The notes beneath the pieces were generated by a model. That model worked only from the letters and a program-made list of their open reading frames with translations. It was not told where the DNA came from and did no database searches. This document shows, piece by piece, positions 1-8,146 of a DNA stretch of 40,867 nt. Made by a program: the position numbers and the translations under genes. Every line of letters begins with the position of its first letter. Position 1 is the first letter of the stretch. Source of the stretch: Prevotellaceae bacterium UBA2738 (GTDB lineage Bacteria; Bacteroidota; Bacteroidia; Bacteroidales; Bacteroidaceae); the NCBI GenBank assembly GCA_002353585.1, contig DEJW01000049.1, positions 153 through 41,019 of the forward strand. Direction: 5' to 3'.

Positions 1-145
1 GTTAAAAACTACTATGCACAAAAAGGCGAAAGTGTGCAAAAACAGCTTTTCTGAGAGGAAAAGTGATTTTTCTTGCAACACGTTGAGGTTTAGTGTGTTA
101 CGTGATACGTAACCATACAAAACGGGGAGGAAAATGGGGCAAAGA

Positions 146-229
146 TAAAAGCTATGCTTTTAGCGCTAAATGTAATGCTTTTAGCGGTAGAAGTAATGCT
201 TTTACACCCTAAAAGTAATGCCTCTATGG
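146..229. repeat. 21-bp-period direct repeat array
   Basis: Four imperfect units start at 146, 167, 188 and 209/210. Each carries a core like TAATGCTTTTA or its variant TAAAAGTAATG. The exact 21-bp spacing is two DNA helical turns, so equivalent bases face the same side of the helix. The array lies upstream of the plus-strand promoter at 265-296. No ORF runs through it. Positions 1-145 hold no recognisable gene. Confidence 0.75.
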
Positions 230-264
230 AGGGGAGAGACTAAAATGTTAAAAACTGCCCAAAA

Positions 265-296
265 TTTGCCCATATTAAGTTAAAGTAGTAACTTTG
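265..296 (+). promoter_or_regulatory. Consensus Bacteroidota promoter pointing right
   Basis: TTTG at 265-268 and TAACTTTG at 289-296 are separated by 20 bp, matching the Bacteroidota sigma-ABfr consensus (TTTG / TAnnTTTG). Transcription would start near 302. There is no gene on the plus strand downstream; the next gene, dacB, is convergent. The promoter call is from sequence only. Confidence 0.6.
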
Positions 297-300
297 CATT

Positions 301-410
301 GTCATTCGGAGGAATGACACGGGAACGGGAACGTTAACGTTAACGAAACGGCGTAAACGCCTACGAAACGCACCTGCGGTGCTACGATACGCTTCGCTAC
401 GAAACCTTTT
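301..410 (+). ncRNA. Candidate small structured transcript (unproven)
   Basis: This stretch follows the promoter at 265-296 and consists almost entirely of hairpins. An 8-bp perfect stem (TGTCATTC / GAATGACA, loop GGAG) sits at the predicted 5' end, followed by the hairpin string at 350-405. There is no convincing ORF and no clear terminator, so the 3' end is unknown and the RNA could run antisense into dacB. It could equally be an untranscribed repeat region. Confidence 0.3.
350..405. repeat. Hairpin string separated by TACGAAAC words
   Basis: Three short palindromes alternate with an 8-bp word. GGCGTAAACGCC (350-361) is followed by TACGAAAC, GCACCTGCGGTGC (370-382) by TACGATAC, and GCTTCGC (391-397) by TACGAAAC. 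A similar alternation is found at 40553-40600 at the other end of the window. No known element type is recognised. Confidence 0.7.
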
Positions 411-462
411 GAACTATTGAACTTTCGATCTTTGACTTACTGATACAGACAAAAGCGGAATG

Positions 463-1698
463 CTACATGATGCGCTTCAACAAGTTGTCCTGCCACCATC
501 TGCCATCCATCACTGGGCAATTGTTGTTGATGATCGAGAAGATTATAAGATGACCATCGGATGTTGTGAAATATCCTGCCAGAGAACTGATGCCTCCCTC
601 TCTGGTTAGTGTGCCAGTCTTAGCCTTGAGTTTGCCCTTCACTCGGGGATGCTGCATACGGTCATAAAGCGTGCCATCGGTGCCTGCCAGCGGAAGATGC
701 TGATACACTTCGTTGTAGATGTACTTATGCTCATAGGCATACTGAAGCAAGGTGACCAACAGCCTGGGCGAGAGTTTGTCGTAGGGACACAGTCCGCAAC
801 CATCCTCTATGGTGCATGAGGTGAGTGGGTTCATCTTGAGTTCATGTTCCACGAAATGGCGAAGCTTCACTACCCCATTCTCTCTGAAGTGACCCTGACG
901 GCTCACGAGGTAGCCAAGCGGATAAAGGATTGACTCGGCATTGATGTTGGAAGAGTTCTTGAGTGCTTTCTCAAAGGAAAGGCGCATGGGTGTGGTTATC
1001 TCGGCTATCTGGGTTGAAGCATGATAGTTGAGTCTGCCAAAGACGATGTTTTCGCTCCTTACGGGTATGCCGATGCGTGCGAGTGCGTAGAGCATCTCAT
1101 TACGCAGTTTTCTGCCTCCTGAGAATGGCAATCCAAGGAACGGAGTGCGCAGGTCGCCAGGAGTCCAGTGTTCTTCATGGTTCATGCTGTCGTAGTCAGC
1201 CATATCGAGCACCACATTGCCCTTCAGTCGCTTGATGTGCTTAGCCTGCAGAGCCTCGGTGAGTTTGTAGAGGCTGTCACGATTGAACAGGGGGTCAAAC
1301 TGCACCTTGAGTGTGATATTGCCCACGAGTGTGTCGCCCACCATCTTGCCTGAGGTGTAGAGACGGTTTCTGTGCACGGCTGAGCGTCCTAAATACCTGA
1401 TGGCGGCAATGGTGGTGAGCAGTTTCATACATGATGCAGGGCTCATCTTTGAGTCGGCATTGTAGCTGTACACCTCTTGTTTTGCCGTAGCATCATACAC
1501 CATCATGCCCAGACTGCCTATGGGTGGTATCTTGGTGACAAAGGAGTCGATACGCTGTTGCAGCTTCTTGTCGATGCTTATCTGCGGAGCTGGTGGTGCA
1601 CCTTGATATGAGTCATCGCTCTCACCTCCACAGGTATTGAAGATAAGAGCGATGATGATTGCTAATAATATGATTGGTATAAATACCTTTTTCTTCAT
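463..1698 (-). CDS. dacB: D-alanyl-D-alanine carboxypeptidase/endopeptidase (PBP4, family S13)
   Basis: The 411-residue product is a penicillin-binding protein 4 homologue that trims or cleaves peptidoglycan cross-links in the periplasm. The three active-site motifs are all present: SxxK at S89-C-M-K92, SxN at S249-S-N251 and KTG at 360-362. The N-terminus is a hydrophobic signal (residues about 5-21) ending at Cys23 followed by Gly-Gly, which suggests a lipoprotein, although the lipobox (FNTC) is not ideal. The ATG directly abuts the rubrerythrin stop codon with no gap, so the two genes are probably cotranscribed. Length is slightly short for the family (usually 450-490) but the domain is complete. 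The family call is firm; the lipid anchor is inferred. Confidence 0.93.
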   Translation of the reverse strand: MKKKVFIPIILLAIIIALIFNTCGGESDDSYQGAPPAPQISIDKKLQQRIDSFVTKIPPIGSLGMMVYDATAKQEVYSYNADSKMSPASCMKLLTTIAAIRYLGRSAVHRNRLYTSGKMVGDTLVGNITLKVQFDPLFNRDSLYKLTEALQAKHIKRLKGNVVLDMADYDSMNHEEHWTPGDLRTPFLGLPFSGGRKLRNEMLYALARIGIPVRSENIVFGRLNYHASTQIAEITTPMRLSFEKALKNSSNINAESILYPLGYLVSRQGHFRENGVVKLRHFVEHELKMNPLTSCTIEDGCGLCPYDKLSPRLLVTLLQYAYEHKYIYNEVYQHLPLAGTDGTLYDRMQHPRVKGKLKAKTGTLTREGGISSLAGYFTTSDGHLIIFSIINNNCPVMDGRWWQDNLLKRIM

Positions 1699-2259
1699 TT
1701 ACTTCTTAAAGTAACGATTATAGAGTCCTTCGAAGCCCTTGCCATGACGTGCCTCGTCCTTAGCCATCTCATGAACGGTGTCGTGGATAGCATCCCAGTT
1801 CTTAGCCTTAGCGTTCTTGGCAATGCGGAACTTATCTTCGCAAGCACCAGCCTCTGCATTCATACGCTTCTCAAGGTTGGTCTTGGTATCCCAAACGCAG
1901 TCGCCAAGGAGTTCAGCAAACTTAGCAGCATGCTCTGCCTCTTCCCAAGCGTAGCGCTTGAAAGCCTCTGCTATCTCAGGATAGCCCTCACGATCAGCCT
2001 GACGAGACATAGCGAGATACTGACCTACCTCTGAGCATTCGCCAGCGAAGTGGTTGTTGAGGTCTTTACGCATCTCATCGTCGATGCCATACTCGTTAGC
2101 TACACCTATAACGTGCTCCTGAACGAACTGCAGGGCGCCTGTATTCTCTTCGAGCTCCTTAAACTTAGAACCAGGAACTTTACACTGTGGACACTGTGCT
2201 GGTGGCTCAGTACCTTCGTAGATATATCCACAAACGGTACAAATGAATTTCTTCTTCAT
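1699..2259 (-). CDS. rbr: Rubrerythrin with N-terminal rubredoxin domain
   Basis: This 186-residue cytoplasmic non-haem iron peroxidase reduces hydrogen peroxide and protects anaerobes from oxygen. A rubredoxin-like FeS4 site comes first (C7-TV-C10 and C23-PQ-C26). A ferritin-like diiron domain of about 140 residues follows, with ligand motifs EEAEHAA and DEARHG. Classical rubrerythrin has the rubredoxin at the C-terminus, so this is the 'reverse' arrangement. It has its own promoter (2317-2347) and is followed without a gap by dacB. The electron donor is not evident from the neighbourhood. Confidence 0.95.
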   Translation of the reverse strand: MKKKFICTVCGYIYEGTEPPAQCPQCKVPGSKFKELEENTGALQFVQEHVIGVANEYGIDDEMRKDLNNHFAGECSEVGQYLAMSRQADREGYPEIAEAFKRYAWEEAEHAAKFAELLGDCVWDTKTNLEKRMNAEAGACEDKFRIAKNAKAKNWDAIHDTVHEMAKDEARHGKGFEGLYNRYFKK

Positions 2260-2316
2260 AATGTTTTAGATAGTTTTTTAGATAAATAAATAATGTTTTT
2301 GGTTTGTGACCGTTAG

Positions 2317-2347
2317 CAAAGTTATTAAATATATCTGAGGGATGCAA
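2317..2347 (-). promoter_or_regulatory. Promoter of the rubrerythrin-dacB unit
   Basis: On the minus strand a TAACTTTG -7 box (2317-2324) lies 20 bp from a TTG -33 element (2345-2347). The predicted start is near 2311, giving a leader of about 50 nt before the rubrerythrin ATG at 2259. Confidence 0.65.
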
Positions 2348-2388
2348 GAAAGTGAGGGTATAATTTTGTTTATTTAACTAAAAAGAGG

Positions 2389-3984
2389 TTACTCACCGTC
2401 AGTTTCTTGGGTCATATCTATCTCTTCGTGGTTTTTATTCACAAATTTATAGCCAAGGAAGGCAAGGTCCTGAGACGGAACGATGTCAAAGGATGGTGCC
2501 AGGAATGGTATGCCTGAGCCATACTTGAGTTGCCACTGGCGCTTGATGCTCCACAAGCCCTTATTGATGAACGAAGCAACGTAAGGGTGAACGTAGAGAA
2601 TGAAGTGCTTCTCGCCCACTTTCTGGGTGAGGTAGGCTATCTTCTGTTCCAGGGTGTCAGTGAAGAGCAGACTGCTCTTGATGGTGCCCTTGCCCATGCA
2701 GGTAGGACAGGTCTCCTCTACCCTCACATTCATGGCTGGGCGCACTCGCTGACGGGTTATCTGCATGAGTCCGAACTTGCTCAGTGGCAGTATGTTATGT
2801 CGAGCCCTATCCTTCTGCATATTCTTACACATGCGCTCATAGAGCATCTGACGGTCTTCAGCAAGGTTCATGTCGATAAAATCGACAATGATGATGCCAC
2901 CAATATCGCGCAAACGCAACTGGCGAGCCAGCTCGTCAGCTGCTCCCAGGTTTACGTCAAGGGCGTTAGCCTCCTGTTCGTTTGTGCCACGAGAACGGTT
3001 GCCACTGTTCACATCCACCACGTGCATAGCTTCAGTATGTTCTATAATAAGGTAAGCGCCATGCTTGTAGTTTACCGTCTTGCCAAAGCCAGACTTCACC
3101 TGCTTGGTGACATTGAAATTATCAAAGATAGGCACCTTGCCATTATACAGTTTCACGATAGATGCACGCTCAGGAGCTATCATCTCCACATAGCGTTTCA
3201 CCTCCTCATAGACTGCTTCGTCGTTGACCCACACGTTTTCGTAGGTTGGGTTAAACAAATCGCGAAGCATGGCAACGGCACGACTGGTTTCCTCAAACAC
3301 CAGCTGAGGACGGTCAGTAGCCTTCTGTATTCGGCGTTGCACATCCTCCCAACGACCTATGAGCTGTGACATATCCTCCTGTATATCCTCTATGCGCAGT
3401 CCCTCAGCCACTGTGCGCACTATCACACCACAGTTCTTAGGTTTTATGCTATGCACCATCTGCTTGAGTCGGCTACGCTCCTGACCGCTCTTAATCTTGT
3501 TAGACACACTGACCTTATCGCCAAAAGGCATGAGGACGAGATAGCGGCCAGCAAAGGATATCTCGCCAGTGAGACGAGGTCCCTTGGTTGAGATAGGCTC
3601 TTTGACTATCTGCACCAGCACATCCTGTCCCACGGTCAGTATGTTGGCAATGCTGCCCTCCTTAGGCAGGTCGGGCATCTTAGATGCCTTGTCAAAAGGA
3701 AAGAGGTTCTTGCGGTCGCTGGTAACCTGCTTGAGCCATCGCTCATAAGAATAGTAAGGTATGCCGAGGTCGAGATAATGCAGGAAGGCATCCCTCTCAT
3801 AGCCCACATTGACAAACGATGCATTAAGACCAGGCATTATCTTCTTGACCTTGGCAAGGTAGATATTGCCCACAGAGAATGAAGCATCGCGGGGTTCGTT
3901 CTGGTATTCCACCAGGTCTTTATCCTCGAGCAACGCAATAGCTATTTCTTTCTCTCTAACGTCTATTATCAGTTCGCTGGTCAT
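2389..3984 (-). CDS. rng: Ribonuclease E/G family endoribonuclease
   Basis: An endoribonuclease of the RNase G/E family, acting in rRNA maturation and mRNA turnover. An S1-like RNA-binding region (GNIYLAKVKKIMPGLNASF) is near the N-terminus. The catalytic core contains the DVNSG and IIIVDFIDM motifs, whose aspartates bind the metal, and a CPTCMG Zn-link motif follows. I place the start at the ATG at 3984 (531 residues). The reading frame extends upstream only through a TTG and through the 31-bp repeat array, and family members begin near MTSELIIDV. There is no Shine-Dalgarno, as is usual in this phylum. The long C-terminal degradosome scaffold of RNase E is absent, so RNase G is the better name. 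Confidence 0.93.
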   Translation of the reverse strand: MTSELIIDVREKEIAIALLEDKDLVEYQNEPRDASFSVGNIYLAKVKKIMPGLNASFVNVGYERDAFLHYLDLGIPYYSYERWLKQVTSDRKNLFPFDKASKMPDLPKEGSIANILTVGQDVLVQIVKEPISTKGPRLTGEISFAGRYLVLMPFGDKVSVSNKIKSGQERSRLKQMVHSIKPKNCGVIVRTVAEGLRIEDIQEDMSQLIGRWEDVQRRIQKATDRPQLVFEETSRAVAMLRDLFNPTYENVWVNDEAVYEEVKRYVEMIAPERASIVKLYNGKVPIFDNFNVTKQVKSGFGKTVNYKHGAYLIIEHTEAMHVVDVNSGNRSRGTNEQEANALDVNLGAADELARQLRLRDIGGIIIVDFIDMNLAEDRQMLYERMCKNMQKDRARHNILPLSKFGLMQITRQRVRPAMNVRVEETCPTCMGKGTIKSSLLFTDTLEQKIAYLTQKVGEKHFILYVHPYVASFINKGLWSIKRQWQLKYGSGIPFLAPSFDIVPSQDLAFLGYKFVNKNHEEIDMTQETDGE

Positions 3985-4000
3985 TGGTTTGGTTTTAAGG

Positions 4001-4093
4001 GGGTTCAAACGCGCTGAAGCGCTAGTTCAAAGGGTTCAAACGCGCTGAAGCGCTGGTTCAAAGGGTTCAAACGCGCTGAAGCGCTAGTTCAAG
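4001..4093. repeat. Three tandem 31-bp repeats in the rng 5' region
   Basis: Units at 4001-4031, 4032-4062 and 4063-4093 differ at only two positions. Each contains a GCGC-TGAA-GCGC hairpin flanked by GTTCAAA words. The array lies just upstream of the rng start codon, so it is probably transcribed into the rng leader. The 31-bp spacing is close to three helical turns. Confidence 0.85.
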
Positions 4094-4112
4094 GGGTTCT
4101 ATTGAACTTTTA

Positions 4113-4167
4113 AACTAAAAAAAGAGCAAGAGGCTTCATATAGAAGTGTTCTCTCGCTCTTTTAGTT
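4113..4167 (-). terminator. Terminator-like hairpin after the COX24-like gene
   Basis: Arms around GAGCaAGAG (4124-4132) and CTCTcGCTC (4151-4159) are extended by A-rich and T-rich flanks, and the stem is followed by U-rich sequence on either strand. It separates the HU/COX24 genes from rng. Confidence 0.6.
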
Positions 4168-4203
4168 TTTTTTAAAAAGTTTGATTGGGAATGTCAGCAG
4201 GGC

Positions 4204-4293
4204 TTACTTGCTCTTATGACGATTCTTTCTCAATCTTTTTTTACGCTTGTGAGTAGCCATCTTGTGGCCCTTCTTCTTTTTTCCGTTAGGCAT
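4204..4293 (-). CDS. AURKAIP1/COX24-domain micro-protein, probably ribosome-associated
   Basis: A 29-residue, extremely basic protein. It begins MPNGKKKKGHKMATHKRKKR and ends RLRKNRHKSK. I recognise this as the small AURKAIP1/COX24-type family found across Bacteroidota, related to the mitochondrial small-subunit protein mS38, which suggests a role on the 30S ribosome. The gene lies 43 bp downstream of HU on the same strand, so the two may be cotranscribed. Identification rests on the very characteristic sequence; function is inferred from the family. Confidence 0.85.
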   Translation of the reverse strand: MPNGKKKKGHKMATHKRKKRLRKNRHKSK

Positions 4294-4336
4294 AATTGTA
4301 TGATTTTTGTTTGATTATATAATCGTTATCTTTTCT

Positions 4337-4633
4337 TTAATCCTCAGAGGTAACCTCCTCACCTCTCATGCGCTGCTGGAAACTTTTTGCAGGCTTGAAT
4401 CCAGGGAAGTTGTGAGCTGGAATGGTGAGAGTAGTGTTCTTTGAAATATTACGTGCTGTCTTCTCTGCACGCTTCTTAACAACGAAAGTGCCAAAGCCAC
4501 GGAGATAAACATTCTCCTCATTACACATTGCGTCACGTATAATTCTCATAGTAGCCTCTACACATACTGTAGCATCCTTCTTTGCAACACCTGTTGTTGC
4601 TACTATTTCGTTGATGATTTCTGCCTTTGTCAT
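4337..4633 (-). CDS. hup: HU family DNA-binding protein
   Basis: A 98-residue histone-like nucleoid protein that bends and compacts DNA as a dimer. It starts MTKAEIINEIVATTG and carries the conserved beta-arm entry (VYLRGFGTFVVKKR) and the PAHNFPGFKPAKSF segment. A short acidic tail (GEEVTSED) follows the core. Upstream is a TAACTTTG -7 box (4703-4710). A second, divergent HU-HIG protein is encoded at 19414-19824. Confidence 0.96.
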   Translation of the reverse strand: MTKAEIINEIVATTGVAKKDATVCVEATMRIIRDAMCNEENVYLRGFGTFVVKKRAEKTARNISKNTTLTIPAHNFPGFKPAKSFQQRMRGEEVTSED

Positions 4634-4702
4634 ATTTTCTTTATAACTTGTATTTGTATGATATTGGGTTCATTATTCGAGCTATCACGCTCAAAGTGGT
4701 TG

Positions 4703-4710
4703 CAAAGTTA
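4703..4710 (-). promoter_or_regulatory. -7 box upstream of hup
   Basis: A perfect TAACTTTG on the minus strand, about 70 nt before the HU start. The -33 region (about 4730-4734, TTTTC) is only weakly conserved. Confidence 0.5.
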
Positions 4711-4802
4711 CAAAAAAAATATCTGTTTTGAAAATCTTTTTACATTTTTTTTGCGTTTTATCAATATAATACGCAAATAATTAAAACTCAAATAGATTTA
4801 TG

Positions 4803-5240
4803 TCAAATAAATGCCAGTGGAAGCAGTTCCTCGATGCTGTTGGCAATGATGGCTTCTGTTTTGGAAAGCATAAGGATGCGAATGCCTGACTTGTATCGCT
4901 TTTGAGTCTCGGATATCACCTGACGGCACATACCGCAAGGGGTGACGGGCTGTGACACTGTCTCGCCTTTGCTTTCAGCTGTGAGGGCTATTGCCACTAC
5001 AGGCACTCTAGGGTAAAGGTTCTGGGCTGTGGCAAGGGCTGAACGCTCAGCACATATACCACAGGGATAGGAGGCATTCTCCTGATTGGCACCACGGACT
5101 ATCTCGCCATTCTCAAGCAGAACAGCTGCTCCCACATGGAAATTGCTATATGGGGCATAAGACAGGAGTGTGGCTTTCTGTGCCTCCTCAGCAAGGAGAG
5201 CATCCTCAGCCATCAGTTCGTCGAGTTTACAGGTTAGCAT
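4803..5240 (-). CDS. cdd: Cytidine deaminase
   Basis: A tetrameric-type cytidine deaminase of 145 residues, converting cytidine and deoxycytidine to uridine and deoxyuridine in pyrimidine salvage. The zinc site uses C63-A-E65 and P101-C102-GM-C105, that is, three cysteines, with Glu65 as the proton shuttle. The VGAAVLLENGEIVRGANQEN segment is typical. Its upstream region is the 14-bp repeat array, in which no promoter is visible, so it may be read from the lipoprotein gene upstream. Confidence 0.96.
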   Translation of the reverse strand: MLTCKLDELMAEDALLAEEAQKATLLSYAPYSNFHVGAAVLLENGEIVRGANQENASYPCGICAERSALATAQNLYPRVPVVAIALTAESKGETVSQPVTPCGMCRQVISETQKRYKSGIRILMLSKTEAIIANSIEELLPLAFI

Positions 5241-5241
5241 G

Positions 5242-5311
5242 GGTTAATGGTTAACGGTTAATGGTTAAAGGTTAATGGTTAAAGGTTAATGGTTAAAGGT
5301 TAATGGTTATT
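5242..5311. repeat. Five tandem 14-bp GGTTAATGGTTAAA repeats
   Basis: Five units start at 5242, 5256, 5270, 5284 and 5298 and are almost perfect. The array fills the entire gap between cdd and the lipoprotein gene, and the last unit overlaps the lipoprotein stop codon. The high identity suggests recent slippage expansion. Confidence 0.9.
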
Positions 5312-6827
5312 ATTCTTTCTTTTCTTCGTAGAAGGTTTCGTAGCAACCCATGTCTGGGGTTTCCTTACGTGGTTTGCCAAGTATGTCATCCTTACATGAG
5401 GTGGTGGCATCAGCCACACCTATGACAGGGGCATCAACCCGTGGGGTGAAATCGTAATAGAAACTTGTGCCATCTTCATTAACAGCCACAAACAAGCCCT
5501 TGCCACGATATTCCTCAGTGACATTGGCATCATAGATGTCATTCTGCAACATCTTCTTAGAATACTCATCCGTAGGTTCGGGAGTGCGCAGATAGCTGTG
5601 CTGAAGCAGAATGTCAGGGTCGTTCTCCTTCTTGAGAGGGAACCAGTAAACCTGGTCTTCGGCATAGCCTGTAATGATGGAGTTGTCAACCCTCATTCTG
5701 AAAGGCAACGGTTTGTCAGTATCGAGATAGTCAGACATTCGCAGAGCATACTTACGTGAGGCAGTATAGCCATAGAAAGAGGCAAGAGTGGTGCTCTTGA
5801 CGTCCACATTGCCACCAGTAACGCTAAGGCAGTGACCACTGGCATTAGCAAGGAGACAGTTCTCGATGTTCACCTTCGACTCAAAGCAACTCAGAGCATC
5901 ACCCAGCACATTCATAATGGTGGAATGCTTCATGGTGAGTTTCTGAGGCATATCGTCAATAGTCTTGTAGTCAGAAGAGTCGCAATAGATGCCATACCCC
6001 GAGCCATGGAGGTCGAGGTAGTTTATCTCATTATTCTCAGAAGACTTCTCGAGGGTGATGCCCTGCCACTTGCCAGGTATCTCGTCGTAACTGAGCTGGA
6101 GAAGCGAGTCGAGACGGTCGCAACGGAAGATGACTTTCTCATCCTTACCGCTATTGCCATTGACCACGAGTCTGCCCTTGACATTCATACCACCATCCTG
6201 ATGGAAATAGATGATGGAGCCAGCATTAACGGTGAGGGTGACATCAGGATTGACTATGAGGCTACCATGAATAACGAGAGGTCTCTCGCCCTTGTTGTCG
6301 ATGACGGAATCCTTTGTTAGCACATGATTATTGAGGGTGTCAGCATCCCAAGTCCAAGCCTTGAGGTTAATCTTCTGCTGGCGACCGCTTTCGAGGTTGA
6401 AGCAGATGTCGTCAGTCAGTGGCTGGGGTTTCACAGTACCATTCTCCTTAAGCGAGGTGAGTTCCACCCACACACGCAGAGAGTCGCCATTACGCAGTTC
6501 CATAGGCATCGATATGGTGTTATTCTCCTCAGGAGTGATGTTGACACCATTGACGTTAACGCGGAAACCAGTCTTATCGGCGCCCTTCAACTGCTGGATG
6601 GACTGAATGCGAATGCCATCGCCAGAACGGTTATAGACCATAACCTTCTTAGAAGCCGATGGTACCTTGGAAAAGACGGTGTCAAGGCTCAGGGCTTCAT
6701 TGGATATGGTGAGGATGTTGTTGGGCGATGTAGAAAAAGAATCGTTGTCATCACAACTTGATATGGTGAGCACCAGTGCAAAGAGTAATGACAAGAGAGT
6801 GTTTATGTGGAAAAAATTAAGTTTCAT
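5310..6827 (-). CDS. Beta-helix-type lipoprotein of unknown function
   Basis: A 505-residue exported protein with a lipoprotein signal peptide: a hydrophobic run, then ISSC with Cys25 followed by Asp-Asp. I use the ATG at 6827, two bases after the tilS stop, because it gives a standard signal; an ATG nine codons upstream overlaps tilS. The middle contains repeated short strands with asparagine and glycine turns (for example GSLIVNPDVTLTVNAGSI and NCLLANASGHCLSVTGGNV), which is characteristic of a right-handed parallel beta-helix. It probably sits on the outer membrane or in the periplasm. I recognise it as a Bacteroidota conserved lipoprotein but can assign no substrate. Confidence 0.75.
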   Translation of the reverse strand: MKLNFFHINTLLSLLFALVLTISSCDDNDSFSTSPNNILTISNEALSLDTVFSKVPSASKKVMVYNRSGDGIRIQSIQQLKGADKTGFRVNVNGVNITPEENNTISMPMELRNGDSLRVWVELTSLKENGTVKPQPLTDDICFNLESGRQQKINLKAWTWDADTLNNHVLTKDSVIDNKGERPLVIHGSLIVNPDVTLTVNAGSIIYFHQDGGMNVKGRLVVNGNSGKDEKVIFRCDRLDSLLQLSYDEIPGKWQGITLEKSSENNEINYLDLHGSGYGIYCDSSDYKTIDDMPQKLTMKHSTIMNVLGDALSCFESKVNIENCLLANASGHCLSVTGGNVDVKSTTLASFYGYTASRKYALRMSDYLDTDKPLPFRMRVDNSIITGYAEDQVYWFPLKKENDPDILLQHSYLRTPEPTDEYSKKMLQNDIYDANVTEEYRGKGLFVAVNEDGTSFYYDFTPRVDAPVIGVADATTSCKDDILGKPRKETPDMGCYETFYEEKKE

Positions 6828-6829
6828 CT

Positions 6830-8146
6830 CTAATAATAACGGATGGTGAGGCATTTTATTGTATCCGCTGTTATTGCCACTTTAGAAGACACCCTCTCCC
6901 CTACCAGCCACACTATCTCGCCAGAGGCATCTTCAAGCACCAACTGGCTCTGACGCTGAAAATAATTACGCTTGCGGTCAGTGAGGTAGTCACTAACCAG
7001 TTTGCAGCCCTTCATGCCAAAGGGAGTGAACCTGTCAGCAGCCTTCACAGGACGAAGGGTAAGAGGAAATGCCACCTTTTCAGCGTCGAGAGTGGCAACG
7101 GATGGTTCCTTGCTGACATCAGACATGCTGTTAAACTCCTTTTCCTCGATACTAATAGTAGCTGTATCGCCAGCATAACGGTAATTGCCACATTCAGGTA
7201 TCACCATCAGGGGCAAAGGAGCGAGGGATTTGCCTATGATGAGCGAGGCTCTGTCCATAGCCACTATGTAATGTTCAGATTTCCATATCTTACCAGGTTG
7301 GGCAGACTGTATGCTGTCGTATATCTGCTGAACCTGCATGGAGTTAAAGCCTCGCTGACTGAGAATCTCATGAAGCACAGCCTCAGGAGAGGGTTGCTGA
7401 GAGAGCATCTCAAGGTCAATGGTGTTATCCTTGAAACAGAGACTAATGCTATCACTTATCGCTTTATCATACACCTTTACGGCTTCAGCTACATGGTCTA
7501 TGGTGTTGCTGATATTATCAGTGGCAGAAGGCATGATATCCTTCAGCACAGGGATGAGGTTCAGGCGAATCTTGTTGCGCTGAACATCAGCCACCATATT
7601 GGAACTGTCAGTGATGTAATCCTGACTGATAGAGTCGAGATAAGACAAAATATCATGACGTGAAAGGCACAGAAGCGGACGGATAATCATGCCGTTACGA
7701 GGTTTGATGCCCTCTATTCCGCGTATGCCTGTACCTCTTAATATATTAAGCAGTACGGTCTCGATGTTATCATCCCTGTGATGTGCCACGAGAATGCCCT
7801 TGGCATCAAGAGCCACTCGCAACTGCTCGAAATAGTTATAGCGCAATTCGCGAGCAGCCATCTCAATACTTATCTTATGAAGGGAGGCATATTCCTTAGT
7901 GTCGAAGTGAACCTTATGCAACACTATGCCGTGAGACTGACAGAGAGAATCGCAGAAACGCTCGTCGCGATCGCTCTCTTCGCCCCTCAGTTTGAAGTTG
8001 CAGTGAACAGCCTCAATGTCATAACCCAAAGAGAGCATCATCCTCAACAGGCACACAGAGTCAGCCCCACCTGAGAGGGCAAGAAGATATTTGCCACTGT
8101 CAAGCAGAGAGTGCCTGCTGATATATGCCTTGACCTTATTCAACAT
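6830..8146 (-). CDS. tilS: tRNA(Ile)-lysidine synthase
   Basis: A 438-residue enzyme that attaches lysine to cytidine 34 of the CAU-anticodon tRNA(Ile), changing its decoding from AUG to AUA; it is usually essential. The N-terminal ATP-pyrophosphatase PP-loop is S25-GGADS-30, followed by HCNFKLRGEESDRDE and VAHHRDDNIET. C-terminal TilS substrate-binding domains follow (GMKGCKLVSDYLTDRK). It overlaps the upstream methyltransferase gene by 11 bp and is followed closely by the lipoprotein gene, so the three are probably one transcript. Confidence 0.96.
   Translation of the reverse strand: MLNKVKAYISRHSLLDSGKYLLALSGGADSVCLLRMMLSLGYDIEAVHCNFKLRGEESDRDERFCDSLCQSHGIVLHKVHFDTKEYASLHKISIEMAARELRYNYFEQLRVALDAKGILVAHHRDDNIETVLLNILRGTGIRGIEGIKPRNGMIIRPLLCLSRHDILSYLDSISQDYITDSSNMVADVQRNKIRLNLIPVLKDIMPSATDNISNTIDHVAEAVKVYDKAISDSISLCFKDNTIDLEMLSQQPSPEAVLHEILSQRGFNSMQVQQIYDSIQSAQPGKIWKSEHYIVAMDRASLIIGKSLAPLPLMVIPECGNYRYAGDTATISIEEKEFNSMSDVSKEPSVATLDAEKVAFPLTLRPVKAADRFTPFGMKGCKLVSDYLTDRKRNYFQRQSQLVLEDASGEIVWLVGERVSSKVAITADTIKCLTIRYY

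Noticed and set aside
303..330. Seven-codon ORF after a GGAGGA run near the start of the plus-strand transcript
   Set aside because: Spacing from GGAGGA to ATG is too short and the peptide (MTRERER) is just the GGGAAC repeat; the sequence is better explained as a hairpin.
2530..3369. 279-residue plus-strand ORF
   Set aside because: Lies entirely antisense to rng, which has intact catalytic motifs; no recognisable protein family.
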